From positions 675,694 to 739,693 of the forward strand of contig JALRMH010000016.1 in assembly GCA_026119935.1 (NCBI GenBank): a stretch of 64,000 nt of DNA, in the 5' to 3' direction. The notes below the pieces were generated by a model. The model was given only the letters and a program-made list of their open reading frames with translations. It did not search any database and had not been told where the DNA came from. Numbering within the stretch: the stretch's first letter is position 1; every line of letters starts with the position of its first letter. The position numbers were made by a program, and so were the translations under genes. This DNA comes from Endothia cerciana. Taxonomy: Eukaryota > Ascomycota > Sordariomycetes > Diaporthales > Cryphonectriaceae. Positions 31,576-42,936 of this stretch are shown in pieces.

Positions 31576-33003
31576 ATGAAGTCCAAAGTACTTGCGATCA
31601 TGTCCTTGGCCTTTTCGTCCAAGGTCTCTGGTGGCCTTGTGGGGCTAGGCGATGCCAAGCACTACGTGCCAAGCACCTCTCGAGGCACCGTCGTCAATGT
31701 ACCCCTGACAGACTGGATCAAGAATGGGGACACTGACCTTCAGTGGTTCATGACCATCGCGGTCGGCACGCCTCCGCAGAACTTGTGAGCAAGACATGGG
31801 ATGTTGCTGGCGAGCTTGTTGGAAAATAACGTTTTGTCATCCTATTACAGCACGGTCCTCATCGACACGGGCTCGCATGCTCTGGTGCTTCCTCAAAGCA
31901 ACTGCACCACCTGTTCAGCCGAGCAAAGAAAATTCGACGCTTCTCTGTCTTCGACCTTCTCTTGGTCGCCCCTTGGTGAAGCTGATCCCAGCTTCGGCAC
32001 GGGCGGCGACACGATTCCTCTCGCAGAGCCCCAAGGCGCGGAGTGCCACTGGGCCGTCGATGATGTGTCCATCCAGGGCCTGACAGCATCTACCTTCCCG
32101 TTCCTTTTGTGCTACGAGGAAGATGCCGCTATGACGACCCAACCGGGAATTGACGGTGTTCTTGGCCTCAGTCTCAACAGCAGTCAGCCAGCGTCGTTAC
32201 AGTACGCCTTGTACAATGCAGGGCTGCTTGAGAGTGGAATCTTTGGCCTGTACACTCCATCGGGCCATGTTACTGGCGGACAGCTTACGCTAGGTGCCGT
32301 CGATGAGTCGAAGTACGAGGAAGACCTGGTTTGGCTTTCGCTAAATCGAGATCTGGCTGCCAATCACTCGCAGTGGACCATGAATATGCAGACCATCTTC
32401 ATTAACGGACAGCAGCTGATGGTCGCCAGCAGCAGCAGCAACTCGTCGACCTTCGAGGTACCATACCCGCAGAGCCTGGTCCAGGTCTTAGATTCGGGCA
32501 CTTCCTTCATCATGACTCCCGACAACGCGACGGCCGTCGCCTTGTACGCCCAGATATCCCCGAAGATCTACCAGATCGACTCCGTCGGTACATGGGGATG
32601 CCCCTGCGGGGACATGGACGCGATCGTCGACTCTGGTGTGGAAATCACCTTCCTACTCGGATATGATGGCGAAGGAGCACAGTTGAATGCCACCGTCCCA
32701 AGTAGCGTGTTCAACCTCGGCCCATATCCGGGGATGGACGGCATCTGTCAGGCCGTGGTCAACAACTGGCAGGAAGGTGTCTTCTACCGCGGCATGGGCT
32801 TGTGGGAGCTTGGATCGCCGCTACTGAAGAACTATTACACGGCGTGGGATGGGCTTGGCTTGCAGGTCGGATTTGCTCCTCTGAAGTCGTCGGCGTCAGC
32901 AAAGTTGTCGGCTGGCTCGGATGCCCCCACGTCACAGACCGCGCACATCGCTCAAAGCACGGCAACATCGGGGGGCGGGAGATCCAGAGGCGGCATGTGC
33001 TAA
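31576..33003 (+). CDS. Secreted aspartic protease (pepsin-like, family A1)
   Basis: Extracellular or vacuolar endopeptidase. Exons 31576-31784 and 31851-33003 are joined across a 66 nt phase-2 intron (GTGAGC donor, TTACAG acceptor), giving 453 residues. The junction completes GTPPQNF-TVLIDTGSHALVLP, containing the first catalytic Asp in DTGS; the second is in VLDSGTSFIM. The N-terminus (MKSKVLAIMSLAFSSKVSGG) is a plausible though weak signal peptide and a short propeptide follows. Several N-glycosylation sites (NCT, NSS, NHS, NAT) support secretion. The C-terminus is a Ser/Gly-rich tail (SATSGGGRSRGGMC style) without a clear GPI signal. The active-site flap Tyr is not obvious in FPFLLCYEEDAA, so specificity cannot be predicted. 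Confidence 0.9.
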
Positions 33004-33270
33004 AGGCTCGGCTTGGCCTGTCAATGGTGAGGCAGATCGGATATCTCGGGCGGTGATCGATGGTCGCATGGACGTGTTCGACAGGGAGGCAGGATAACGG
33101 GCGGTAGACATGCAAGAGCAACATAACTTCGTTTCTAACCAATTACTGCGCATTAGTTGACTTTAATGGAATACCTCCGGAGCCATGACGCCCAGATTCT
33201 AAGGATGCGTACCTCTTTCTCATCACGAACACCGGTGCACCATCCCAATAACTTCCTTTCTCGAAACGCC

Positions 33271-34170
33271 TCAGCGACCAGACACCACATTGAGCACACC
33301 CCCGTCGATCGCGATGATCTCCCCGTTGACGTAGCTGTTCTTTGCCAAGAACAACACCAACATTCCCATCTCCTCATCCCTACCCCCCCTCATCGCGGGC
33401 ACATGGCCCTTCTCTGCCACCTTCTCCGGTGGCAAGTGGCTCTTCTGCTTCTCATCCGAACTCTTCGCGGTCATTTCGGACGGGAAGTACCCCGGCGCGA
33501 TCGAGTTCACCCTCACGCCAGTCTGCTGGAACTCGGCACTCATCAACTTCGACAGGTGTACCGTCGCACCCTTCGCGGCGTTGTAAGAAAAGTGACCCTG
33601 CGCGTGCCTCATCAACCCGGACATGCTCGAGATGGTGATCACGCTCGACGAGTACTTTTCCAGCGGCCCGTTCGGCTGCATGCTCGCCTGCAGCAGCGGA
33701 AGGAACGCCACCGTCGTGAAGTAGACGCTCGTGACATCCGTCTCGAACGTGCTCTGCCACTCCTCCACGCTCTCCTTCTCCCACAGCTTCTTCTTCAGGT
33801 CCTCGGCGTCCTCCTCCTCCGGCTCGGCCTTGGGCCCCGCGATGCCCGCGTTGCAGACGAGCAGGTTGACGTGCTCCTCGCCGTGGGTGGTGCGCAGCTC
33901 CGTCACGATATTCTCGAGGTCGCCCTTCTTGCGCACGTCGCATGGCCCCAGCGGGATGATCTTGCCGCCGGTAGAGAACTGCGGGCTGTGGTGCTTCGCG
34001 GCGGCCTCGAGCGCTTCGACGCGGCGACCTGTGATGTAGACCCTGGCGCCGTTGGCCGCGAGGGCCTGCGTCGTCATAAGTCCTATGCCACTCCCACCTC
34101 CTGTGACGACGCAGACCCAGTCCTTGACCGTGAAGAGCTTGGAGACGTCGAAGTGGTGTGTTTCCGCCAT
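33271..34170 (-). CDS. Short-chain dehydrogenase/reductase (SDR)
   Basis: NAD(P)-dependent oxidoreductase with a Rossmann fold; substrate unknown. Single exon, 299 residues. The cofactor loop TGGGSGIG is at residues 23-30, NAG at 107-109, catalytic Ser at about 181-182 (ITISSMSG), Tyr196 and Lys200 (SYNAAKG), followed by VNSIAPGYFPSEM. The C-terminus VNGEIIAIDGGVLN closes the classical SDR core. TGRR after strand 2 (TGRRVEAL) suggests NADPH preference; this is inference. It is slightly longer than classical SDRs because of an acidic/Lys-rich insert at about 113-135. It converges with the protease gene, 267 bp away. The start ATG is followed directly by family-like sequence. Confidence 0.9.
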   Translation of the reverse strand: MAETHHFDVSKLFTVKDWVCVVTGGGSGIGLMTTQALAANGARVYITGRRVEALEAAAKHHSPQFSTGGKIIPLGPCDVRKKGDLENIVTELRTTHGEEHVNLLVCNAGIAGPKAEPEEEDAEDLKKKLWEKESVEEWQSTFETDVTSVYFTTVAFLPLLQASMQPNGPLEKYSSSVITISSMSGLMRHAQGHFSYNAAKGATVHLSKLMSAEFQQTGVRVNSIAPGYFPSEMTAKSSDEKQKSHLPPEKVAEKGHVPAMRGGRDEEMGMLVLFLAKNSYVNGEIIAIDGGVLNVVSGR

Positions 34171-35944
34171 CCTGTGTCTTGTCTGGTTTGGTCCGTTGTA
34201 GAAGACGTAGCCTTGGTGTTACAGAGATCGGAAGCAGGTCTGGTCTAGATTCTCGAGCGCATGTAAGGACTTTTTAGTTGCGTCAGTGTTGAGTTCAAGT
34301 GGAACTCATACGTCGTTGGAACGGGTGTTGTCCACATTGAAGTCTGGAATGACGTAGTGACGTAGATGACACCAACGGCTTGGTCAAGCACAGTGTCGTC
34401 ACGAGTGGTAATTGGGCAGTCCTGACTAAGACAGTTTGTTGAATGTCGATTCAAAAGCACCATTTGCATTGATCGGAGGAGCAGCTCCTGTCTTCAACTG
34501 TTGCGGCGAACGACTAGGCCAGCGACGGAAGTGCAGCTGCTATGACGGAGATTATTCAAGTGTGTCCAAGCCTTTATAACGATCAATCGACGAGCCAAAA
34601 CAGATTGAATACGATCGTTGAAATTTCGCCACCTTTTGAAGGAAGTAATTATTCTGCTTTCGACACCGTGCCGGGACTTTTGAGCTGATCAGAGCTCTGG
34701 GGCCATGTTGATACGAGTTTGGAGGTGACCTGGGCGCTCTTTTCCCAGACGTAGGAAACAACCAGGAAGATAATGCACGGAGTCCAGTCAGCGCGAGGAT
34801 GAGTTTTAACGCTGTTCAGCTAAACTAGATTAATCACGATCACTGATGTTTTGTACTTAAATAAAAGTTCACAAGCCGGGGTATGGCTTGAAATCGCTCT
34901 TATGTCTTGCGCATGATACTTCCTGCATTCCATCCCCACAGGGACCGTTGTGCAGTTCCAGGGATCAAATGACAAAAAAGAGAAGCGATCACTAATTACT
35001 TCCCAACGGTTCCTTCTTATACATCAATTTCGGGTCGTCTGAAAGACTTTGTCTCCAGCTTCAGGGAAGTATTCGACGCCAGGTTCAATTAATGTTCGAT
35101 AGGAAGAAGAGGAGCGTCAGCAGCTCCAGTTGACTGACAGGTTTGAGGCTCGATGATTACCCATGCACTTGCAACAAGGGGCGGACGGGTGACTATGGAC
35201 GGTGATATGATGGTGGGGTCTGTTGGTCGACCTGGCGTGCTGACGATTGACTAGAGCCTTGGAATTAGCCAGCGTGTCGTAATCAAGTATGGCTTTTCCC
35301 CAAGCTCGGTGTCTCCGTCACGATGTCCGGCAGCGACGGGTGTGTGGTCGCCGACATTTTGCCAGAAGAAACGTGAGAATTTGATCGCAGAATTCTGGTC
35401 ATCCGAAGGGGCACATTGAAACAAATTGCTTATTGCCGACCTGGTGGCCCAGAAAAAGGCCACCAGCTCTGAGCCACGAAATTCTGACGGGGACCGAGGA
35501 AGCGTCTTCAGATCATGCATGTCAGACAGTCCATACCCTGTTGGTATGCTTCTTTACAACTCTGTTGCAGCCCAGACACTTGGTCTTCTGGCCACATTGA
35601 GGCCGTTGGGGCCAGGTGAAAACATTTCAACCGTATGGGGGTTTCAGTACCACTCCACGGCCAGAAAACACACAACTGTCTTGGGCATCGTGCTCTTCCA
35701 CAATGAGGTCGGCTTTTGGGTTGGAGACCGAGCAGGGCAGTTTCAGAGCACTTCGCCTTGAATCGAGAACGAGCTTCAGTATAAATACGGCCAAGATAAG
35801 ATCGCCGGGTCCTAATGATTGACAATGATTTATTCCAACGGTACCATCACAGATAATTCACTTTCATCAGGACAAATCTGTTCTTACTGCACCTAGAGCT
35901 CCTTCACTACCACCCACACCGACGACGTTTCTTTCAAGTCCATC
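34171..35944. other. Intergenic region
   Basis: 1.8 kb between divergent genes. A frame of about 110 codons at 35426-35761 shows no motif. The promoter of the secreted protein lies at the right end. No gene seen. Confidence 0.5.
35780..35787 (+). promoter_or_regulatory. TATA box
   Basis: TATAAATA, 158 bp before the ATG of the secreted Cys-containing protein. Confidence 0.45.
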
Positions 35945-36766
35945 ATGTTTTCAGAATTCACAACGTTCTTGGCCCTCGTGGCCGGAAGCCATGCGCTCGG
36001 CCCCCGCGGCTCTTCTAGTGGTTCTGGCACAGAAAGCATGACTCCTCACGACGCGTACTCTTCCTCCATCGGCGTCCTGGGGTGCAAGGTCGATGTCGAC
36101 CGCATAGCCTACTGGCCCATGGCACCCGACTGCAATAGCATGTGCATAAAGCTTACGGGTAACAACGGCAAGACCCTTAACGTCCTCCACGTCGACGAGT
36201 CCGGAGGTGCCTACGATATCTCCTACGATGCCTGGAGCCAGCTCAACTGCGGCGTGCCTGCCACAGATGGAACCTGCCAGGGTGGCGGTGTCTCAATGCA
36301 GTGTACGTAAAAGCCATACCTGAATTTTATGCCCCCCCCCCCCCCGCCTCCGGTTCCTGGCCCCTCTCCGACTTCACAATAACAGCACGCCTTCTTTTCC
36401 CAACCTAGCCGCGTCGTCTGTTCATGAGGCGACATGCTGACGATGAGAATCTGGCTAGACGAGTGGGTCGATAATTCAGAGTGTAGCGATCTCCTGACCG
36501 ACGGCTCGGGCAAGCTCGCCTTCGCCGCCGCGAACAGCATGAACTTCATCTCGTCCTGCGCCTCCGGCACCTGGGTGGGCGACAACTATGAGCTCTACAA
36601 CATCGCTAACCCCACTTGCACCTACGGCTACGACGAGAAGTGCACCCTCGCCTCGGGGGCAAACCAGCCGACGTGCCCTCACCAGCTCGGAGCACAGCCC
36701 GCCTTGACCTCGGCCCCGGTGTACAATATCGAGTACCCGTCCGGCCAAAAGCAGCTCGCAACCTAG
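35945..36766 (+). CDS. Small secreted Cys-containing protein (YWPMAxDC family)
   Basis: Secreted protein of a family common in plant-associated ascomycetes by memory; function unknown. Exons 35945-36302 and 36459-36766 give 221 residues. The 156 nt phase-1 intron (GTACGT donor, GGCTAG acceptor) joins SMQ-YEWVDNSEC, matching relatives at this point. Signal peptide MFSEFTTFLALVAGSHALG. Conserved features: GCKVDVDRIAYWPMAPDCNS, HVDESGGAYDISYDAW, NSMNFISSC and YGYDEKCTL, ending PVYNIEYPSGQK. Eight or more Cys suggest disulfides. The D-x-S-x-G-x-x-D-x-S pattern recalls barwin/expansin-like double-psi barrels, but that is inference. The intron contains a C14 run (36332-36345). A TATA box is present upstream. 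Confidence 0.82.
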
Positions 36767-37807
36767 GCTCATGCGGAACACGGGAACCATGCATTTATTG
36801 CCTTTGACGGTCTGCCAACCTTGTACTGTATCAGTGATGTCTTTCTGTAACGACATAGCGATGGAGTTAAGAGTGTATAGGTTTTGGGTGGCGCATCTGG
36901 AGAAACATTTGTTTTTACGATTTCTTTGTTATCTATCAAGTCGGTGTAGGATGTAGAGGAGTTAGGCGGCTTCATTTCGTGCATACAGTTATATTTCATA
37001 TTACGAAGCAGCTTAGAAATCAGAACCTGTAGCACATGAATCCTCGGGATCGAAAAAAGTCCTTTTTATATTACACACCCTATCTTCTTAGTAATCCTCC
37101 TTGCTCTGAAACCTTTGTAACAACATATTCGAATCACTGGTGGGTGGCTGCTGGCATGTCCATGGGTGGCCTACGGATTGACTCGAGTGAAAAGGCGCTT
37201 ATGCCTATACCTGCACGATCATCTACTTTCAGCCAGCCTGAACACTAGTGACTACTTAGGTATATGTATTTTGGTTGACAGAATATCCAGTTCAGTCTGA
37301 CCTCTGTTAGCCATGGAAGAGATGCATTATTTATGATTGTGCTGAGCAGAGATTAATGGGTTCAAACATATCCCTTCCGTCTGTAGCACATAGCCCGAGC
37401 CAGCTTGGGGAGCTTGGCACCACCAAGCATGGGAGCAGTGGGAACGTAGGTGATAGTGGCTTGGCATATGCTCTCAGGTTCCAAGGTTGCGGCCAGTGTG
37501 GGAAGGTTCAGGCAGGCAGTCTTCTTCCTCCTAACTTATGAGGTATGATACTCTTAACGCAATACGGGCCTATGTTTTTACGGCTTTGTAATCGAGCTTG
37601 TCTCAGCATGGAGTAGCGGTGTTGCTTATGCATCTTGAAAAGGAGAGGAGCAAGCACAATCCCCACTTGCACACATCCCTACCTAAGCTACCCCAGCCGG
37701 AATATCCCATAAGGACCATCGACGGACACTGCCCTGGACAGTAGGGTTATTATGCCCAGCTTATCGTCAAAAGTTTGGACATCAAGACTCATATATCTGC
37801 AAGCAAC
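36767..37807. other. Intergenic region
   Basis: About 1 kb. AT-richer than its neighbours around 36900-37300. Contains no supported gene. Confidence 0.5.
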
Positions 37808-38941
37808 ATGGCGAAAATGAGGGCCCTGGTCACAGAAGGAGAAGGCAAGGTCTCGGTGCAGGAGGTGGACACTCCCAAGCCGGCTGAAGGCGAGATCCTC
37901 GTCAAGGTCAACTACGTCGCTCAAAACCCGACAGACTGGTGAATGGCCACCCGTCCTCCCTCCCGAGTCCGCTCACACAGATCTGGAGGTTAACTTTGAC
38001 AAAGGAAAGCCGTCAGCTTCGCGGGGCCCGGCATGATCGTCGGCTGCGACTTCGCCGGCACGGTGGCCGAGCCGAATGGTTCATCCTGGAAGGAGGGACA
38101 GCGTGTCGCAGGCTTCGTGCAGGGCGCTAGCACGAACGGCATCGGCGAGAAGCCTCTCCGCGGCGTGTTCGCCGAGTACTGCGTGACCGAGAGCAGCCTG
38201 GTCTACAGCATCCCCGACGACATCACTGACCAGCAGGCCGCTGTGATCCCACTCGCGTTCTCGACGGCTGTGCAGGCCATGTTCCAGCGTCTGGCCCTGC
38301 CTGAGCCTAGCAAGCCCGCGAGGTCTGCTTTTCCGCTGTTGGTCAACGGTGGCACGACCTCGGTGGGCAAGTACGCCATCCAGCTAGGTAAGCTGGCGGG
38401 GCTGTTTGTCGTTGCTACCGGCTCGAAGCGCAACCACGAGCTGCTGAGGTCCCTTGGCGCGGACGAGGTGGTCGACTACAGCGACAAGGACTGGCCGGAG
38501 CAGGTTCGCAAGGTCACCCGCGACGGGCTGGAGCATGCGCTCGACTGCATTGCCGAGAAAGGCACATACGAGGCCTGCGCCGCTGCGATGTCGTCCACAA
38601 AGGGCGGGCACGTCGTGGGTCTCCTGCCCCCAGGCAAGAGCCGCGACAAGGTCAAGGAGACGCACAGCAAGGTGAAGATGGAAAGTACAATCGTGTACAC
38701 CGTGTTCGGGCGGCCGCTTAATTACGGAGCCATGGACAACTGTGGGCCGGCGTCGCCGCAGGACAAGGCGTTCTGGGAGAAATACTTGAGTTTGCTCCCC
38801 GAGCTGCTGAGCAGCGGAAAGATCAAGCCGAACCGCATCCGGGAGGTGGGCGGGCTGGAGGATATCTTGACAGGCTTTGAGGAGCAGAAGCAAGGTAAGG
38901 TCAGTGCTGAGAAGCTGGTGTACAAGGTTGGGCATGCCTAG
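37808..38941 (+). CDS. Medium-chain reductase (ToxD-like quinone/enoyl reductase)
   Basis: NAD(P)H-dependent reductase of the MDR superfamily, zinc-independent enoyl/quinone reductase branch. Exons 37808-37938 and 38005-38941; a 66 nt phase-2 intron with GTGAAT donor and AAAG acceptor joins AQNPTD-WKAVSFAGPGMIVGCDF, the expected order in this branch. 355 residues. GROES-like part at 1-140, with no catalytic-zinc Cys/His set visible. The nucleotide-binding part has LLVNGGTTSVGKYAIQLGKL and then FVVATGSKRNHELLRSLGAD (Lys/Arg after strand 2, suggesting NADPH). HALDCIAEKGTYEAC follows. Relatives include toxD-type genes and trans-acting enoyl reductases, but no polyketide synthase is nearby, so a stand-alone role is more likely. 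The AAG acceptor is unusual but the only one that keeps the conserved Trp. Confidence 0.88.
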
Positions 38942-39509
38942 GGCAAGCTATGATCGACCCGATACAGAGGACACTACATATCGTGAGAGCTATGAAGCGA
39001 CATGCCCAGTCGCTGCGACAATCTTCTGTTGTCTGAGGGGTCATGCCAGCTCCCTCTTTCATGCACCTGCCAGACTACCTTCGGCCGCAATTGGGATTCC
39101 GAGTCATGGTAGACCAGCAAAAGTACAATCCAGTCTCAGTTCTCCAAATTCAACTCTATAAAGAGCCGGGAGGGAATCTCCATCATGTTGAAGTCCATCA
39201 CAATATCACCTGTTTACATGTGAGCACGGACCATTTCGTGTATGACGTAACTATCGGTCCTCTCTAGCCAATGAACTTGAGCGCTACCCCGCTGAGCCCA
39301 CCCCTCCCTCACCTGGAACTTTCGCGCCATGGGCCCGAGTCTGGGGCGCATGGAGGGGTGCTGGAGGCTCCAACCACTTCCGTCGGGCACCACACCACGC
39401 TAGGTCTGTACCTAACCTCAACTTTCTCCCGCCGACACCTCATCCACATTTCTAGAAGGCAACACTCATGCTGCTCTCAGTCATCAGTTCTTGACCACCA
39501 CCGAGCACC
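38942..39509. other. Intergenic region
   Basis: About 570 bp between two genes in the same orientation, presumably the promoter of the Atg33-like gene. Nothing else seen. Confidence 0.5.
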
Positions 39510-40418
39510 ATGGCTTCGCGGGGAGTTTCCGTCCTCAAGTTTGTCGGCACCGTCTCGTTCGGCCTGCTGACGGTAAGTCTCTACCCATCCATCTTCTTTC
39601 TGATAAGGCGACCTCGGGACAGCCCCCGCACTGCGCACTGCCGGGCTTGGGTGAGGCTGTCGTGAGTGGGTGCCTTCATCCACTTGGCCCCAGTGTCGAG
39701 TGTCGAGCACCAGAACGTCGACTGCCCACAGCACTGATGTGCTTCATCAATTCCATCGCGGGCCTCGGAGATACTAACATTACACGTCTGTCAGGGCCTG
39801 TCGTACTCCCTCTCGACCCTCACCGTGCCCACCCTCCTCGACCTGCCCTCCGCATCCAGCGCCTCTCGCGCCTTCAAGACTCTCAGAACCACCGCCAAGG
39901 CCCACCTGCGCACCCTCGCCGTCGTCTCCGGCGCCTCCTTCTTCCTCGCCTTCGCCCTGTCCCCCCGGGCCTTCCGCCACCCCTACCTGCTCTACACCTC
40001 GATGCTGGCCCTGACCTCGCGGTTCGCCTTGCCCAATGCCGTGGCACCATACCTGGTCAACTTTCCCCGGCACAACCCGGCCAGCACCTCCTCCGCACCC
40101 CCGAGGCAGTCCCGCAAGGACCGCACTGCCGCCCGCCGTATGGAGATGAGCTACGACATGATCGGCTCCGACGTTCACAGCGAGGCAACCCTGGACTCGG
40201 CCAGCGACAAGAGCATCGAGGACGATAGCGTCGTGACACCCACGTCCGATAATGTCAATGGCGAGGAGGTCCGCGGCGAGGTCGAGGACTTCCTTAAGGA
40301 GCAGGCCGTCTCCACCGCTGTGGCCGGGCTTGGCTTTGTGATGGCTGTCGTCGGCATCTGGGGCGATGGCGCTGTCGGTTATGTTACCGAGGCCTACGCT
40401 AACGTCGTCGAGATGTAA
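39510..40418 (+). CDS. atg33: Atg33-like mitochondrial membrane protein
   Basis: Member of the Atg33/Scm4 family of mitochondrial outer-membrane proteins; yeast Atg33 promotes mitophagy. Exons 39510-39572 and 39795-40418 are joined by a 222 nt phase-0 intron (GTAAGT, GTCAG), giving 228 residues. The N-terminus MASRGVSVLKFVGTVSFGLL runs into GLSYSLSTLTVPTLL (first hydrophobic segments). SGASFFLAFALSPRAFRHPY is the family hallmark, comparable to the SFFGAPPSLRHPYLLY region of yeast Atg33. A polar, acidic linker (residues about 110-185) separates this from a last membrane segment, AVAGLGFVMAVVGIWGDGA. The overall layout matches yeast Atg33. That it functions in mitophagy here is inferred from the family. 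Confidence 0.82.
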
Positions 40419-41827
40419 GGGCTATGGCTATGGTCATGAGAATCGATGCGCGGTGGAATTCTGGTGGGATGAGCGACTTGTGTGAACGATGGGCCCTCAA
40501 TCTTGTGTACAAGTTGAGACAAGGCATGGGATGGAGATCCAAGTTATCGGAAATTCGCAGTTGGCTGTTGGCATTGCGCAGACGAAGATGCCCGGGACCC
40601 GAGGCTCAAGGTCGAGCCATCGTCCTCCACTCCTCTCCGTCCAGCCATAAAGAAAATAAGTCCCACAAAATAAATGGCACTACTTTCATGGGCGTACGTT
40701 CGTATCTGCTAAGCCTTATGACTTCCTCCGCTAGGTCGCCCGGTCTGTCCCCTCAACCTCTCTAGTGAGATGCTTCATTAGTGAGATGCTTGATTTATGA
40801 CGATCAACCTATCATGGTCCAAATTCCGGGGTGACATGGGGATAGAAGTCTAGCTTGGACCGAGGCGCCTATTAATAGATAAGCTTAGATGGACCCACCC
40901 CGTCCAGATCTGGGCAGTCCAGACGTGCGAGAGGGACAGGACCAAGTGGAGGCGACACATCCTTGAAGAGGAGCATTCAAGACGACGAAGATGCTCACCA
41001 GCAGTCACAGGTTGTGAGCAGCCGGAGACCGCTGTTCAGCTCCATGAATGTGGGATGGGCAATCTTAGCATACAAGCGAATCACTGACCTCGTAGGACCT
41101 ACGCCCATTCTGTCAACGAGACTGTTGGAGCCACCGGCGTATCCAGTGAAGAAGAGTCCCATTGCGCGCCGGGCTTCTCGTGTAATCAGTTCAGCCTGTT
41201 GATCATGCGAGGCCTTCAGGGCCTAGTCATCTCTAAATTTTCTTATTGGATGATTCCAGCAGCTGTCTATCAAAGGCCGCATTATGATGCATCTCACCTA
41301 GCTTTCCGAGTCTCATCAGTGTCTTTGTATCCTGTAAGGGCTGCTGTGACCGCTCATCACAACCAAAGGATAGATATGGGTTCACGCCCTTCGCGATACA
41401 AATCCCTGACTGGCGGGGCACCCTATGGCGAAGGGAGTCTGTGCTATTTCCTTTCACTTTCAGCAGCTAAGACTCGTAGACTAGGTACACAGCAGTTTTT
41501 GGCTGCAACCTCTCATTGGGACATGATAATCATAAATGCCCAGGTGCGACTGGAACCAGTCACTGCGACCAGTCACTGCCAGAGCCTGGCCCGTGCAAAC
41601 ATCCCAGCATTCACAGCCATTTTCCGTATAAAGCCTGGGAAGCCTTCATTTAGCTGGCGCTCTCTTTTACTCCTGTCAATAGACCAATAAAACTATGGCT
41701 GTTTAACCCTACGATACCAGGTGATGCCAAGGAGTCAAAGTTTTGTCTCTGGATCGAGCCCAGCCACAATAATAGGGTGAGGACGGGGCTCAAAACCAAA
41801 AAAAAAAAAATATGTTGATCCAAAAAT

Positions 41828-41918
41828 TGCAGAGTACGGGATTTGCACCCGCGTCTTCTGATGTCAAAGGAAGTGTTCCTATGGGGATCAGACAAGTTAA
41901 CTACTACTCCAACCCTGC
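41828..41918 (-). tRNA. tRNA-like cloverleaf with a 19 nt intron, isotype unclear
   Basis: Reading the minus strand: acceptor stem GCAGGGT pairs with ACTCTGC (7 bp, one G-U), D stem GAGT with ACTT, anticodon stem TCTGA with TCAGA, and T stem GCGGG with CCCGT around the loop TGCAAAT. The anticodon loop region is 26 nt, that is a 7 nt loop plus a 19 nt intron that can form the hairpin AGGAA-CAC-TTCCT. A TTTTT run follows the discriminator A by two bases and a longer T tract comes later, as for Pol III termination. However, U33, G19 and U55 are not in their invariant forms, so it may be a pseudogene or a tRNA-derived RNA. The anticodon is not safely readable. Confidence 0.45.
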
Positions 41919-42414
41919 TGTATTTGCTGAATGCGATATGCCACTACGCCACAAGCACCTTGGAAACTTGATCTGGCATGTGTCGGAGTCTGTTAAGACG
42001 TCGCGGGCACTGCTTCAAAAGCTCTATTGTGCCTTCCCTTGCGGGTGGCTAGCTGCCGAATCACACAAGGTGAGGTCAGGCTGGCAGTGGGACAAAGACT
42101 GATCTTGCTTTTGGCGGGAGCCTGCGTCTATATCCCACAGCCCCTAAATTAGACTTGATTACTACACCTTGATGGCCCTCTGAAGAAGAACGATGAGAGC
42201 CTATCAAAATTTCCGGCCTCTGAGCCACAATTACATTAGATGAGTTTGGTTGGATATATCCTTGGCCGCCTACATGTGGTGCAACATACCTAAAGGGCTG
42301 GACTGGATCAGCTGAAATCAAAAGACTTGAAGGAGCTTTTTTACCCGTACAAGTCTGACCGCTGTTTTATCGTCCGGGCTGTACTGAGCCACAATGCACC
42401 CTCCGAGGCATCCG

Positions 42415-42446
42415 TCACAATAATCTTGCTTCACAATAATCTTGCT
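42415..42446 (+). repeat. 16 bp perfect tandem duplication
   Basis: TCACAATAATCTTGCT occurs twice head to tail. Confidence 0.85.
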
Positions 42447-42936
42447 TTGCAATCGGGACTTTCAGCATGGATGGCTCTCCAACAGATGATACTGAAGATG
42501 GTTTTAAACAACTCCTTAAGAAACCTGACCAGTACAGTATGGGAGCCCATCTTTCATAGTCACGACAGAGTCTGGGGTTTTGTGTGCTGATGAACGGCCT
42601 CCTGCTGATGGGCACATGTTGTCCGCATCCTAGCCTGGGGCCCTCCGCACTAAACTCTGATGGACGTACCGTCACTGCCCACAATGAGTATCCTCATAGA
42701 CACAATCTTGGTGGCTCGCAGCGGAGGGTATCAGGACTCAGCAGAGCCGCCCGATGATCCGGGCCCACTAGCAGCATTGAAGACGGGCCGACTCAGCCGT
42801 ATTACTGTACCCAGCACCCTTGGGTGGCTGGAGCATGTGCTCGGGACCTGACTTGGGCACGACTTTAGGCCTTCCCTCGACGTCCGCGCGACCGCTGCGA
42901 ACGGGCGTCTTACTTTGACAGGCTTTGCCATTGATC

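Larger units (their letters stand above)
40419..42936. other. Large intergenic region with tRNA-like gene
   Basis: 2.5 kb. Contains two small tandem duplications (about 40764-40798 and 42415-42446), an A-run before the tRNA-like gene (about 41799-41810) and the tRNA-like sequence. No supported protein gene. Confidence 0.5.

Noticed and set aside
33157..34248. 363-codon plus-strand frame opposite the SDR gene
   Set aside because: His/Arg/Leu-rich shadow of the SDR coding strand.
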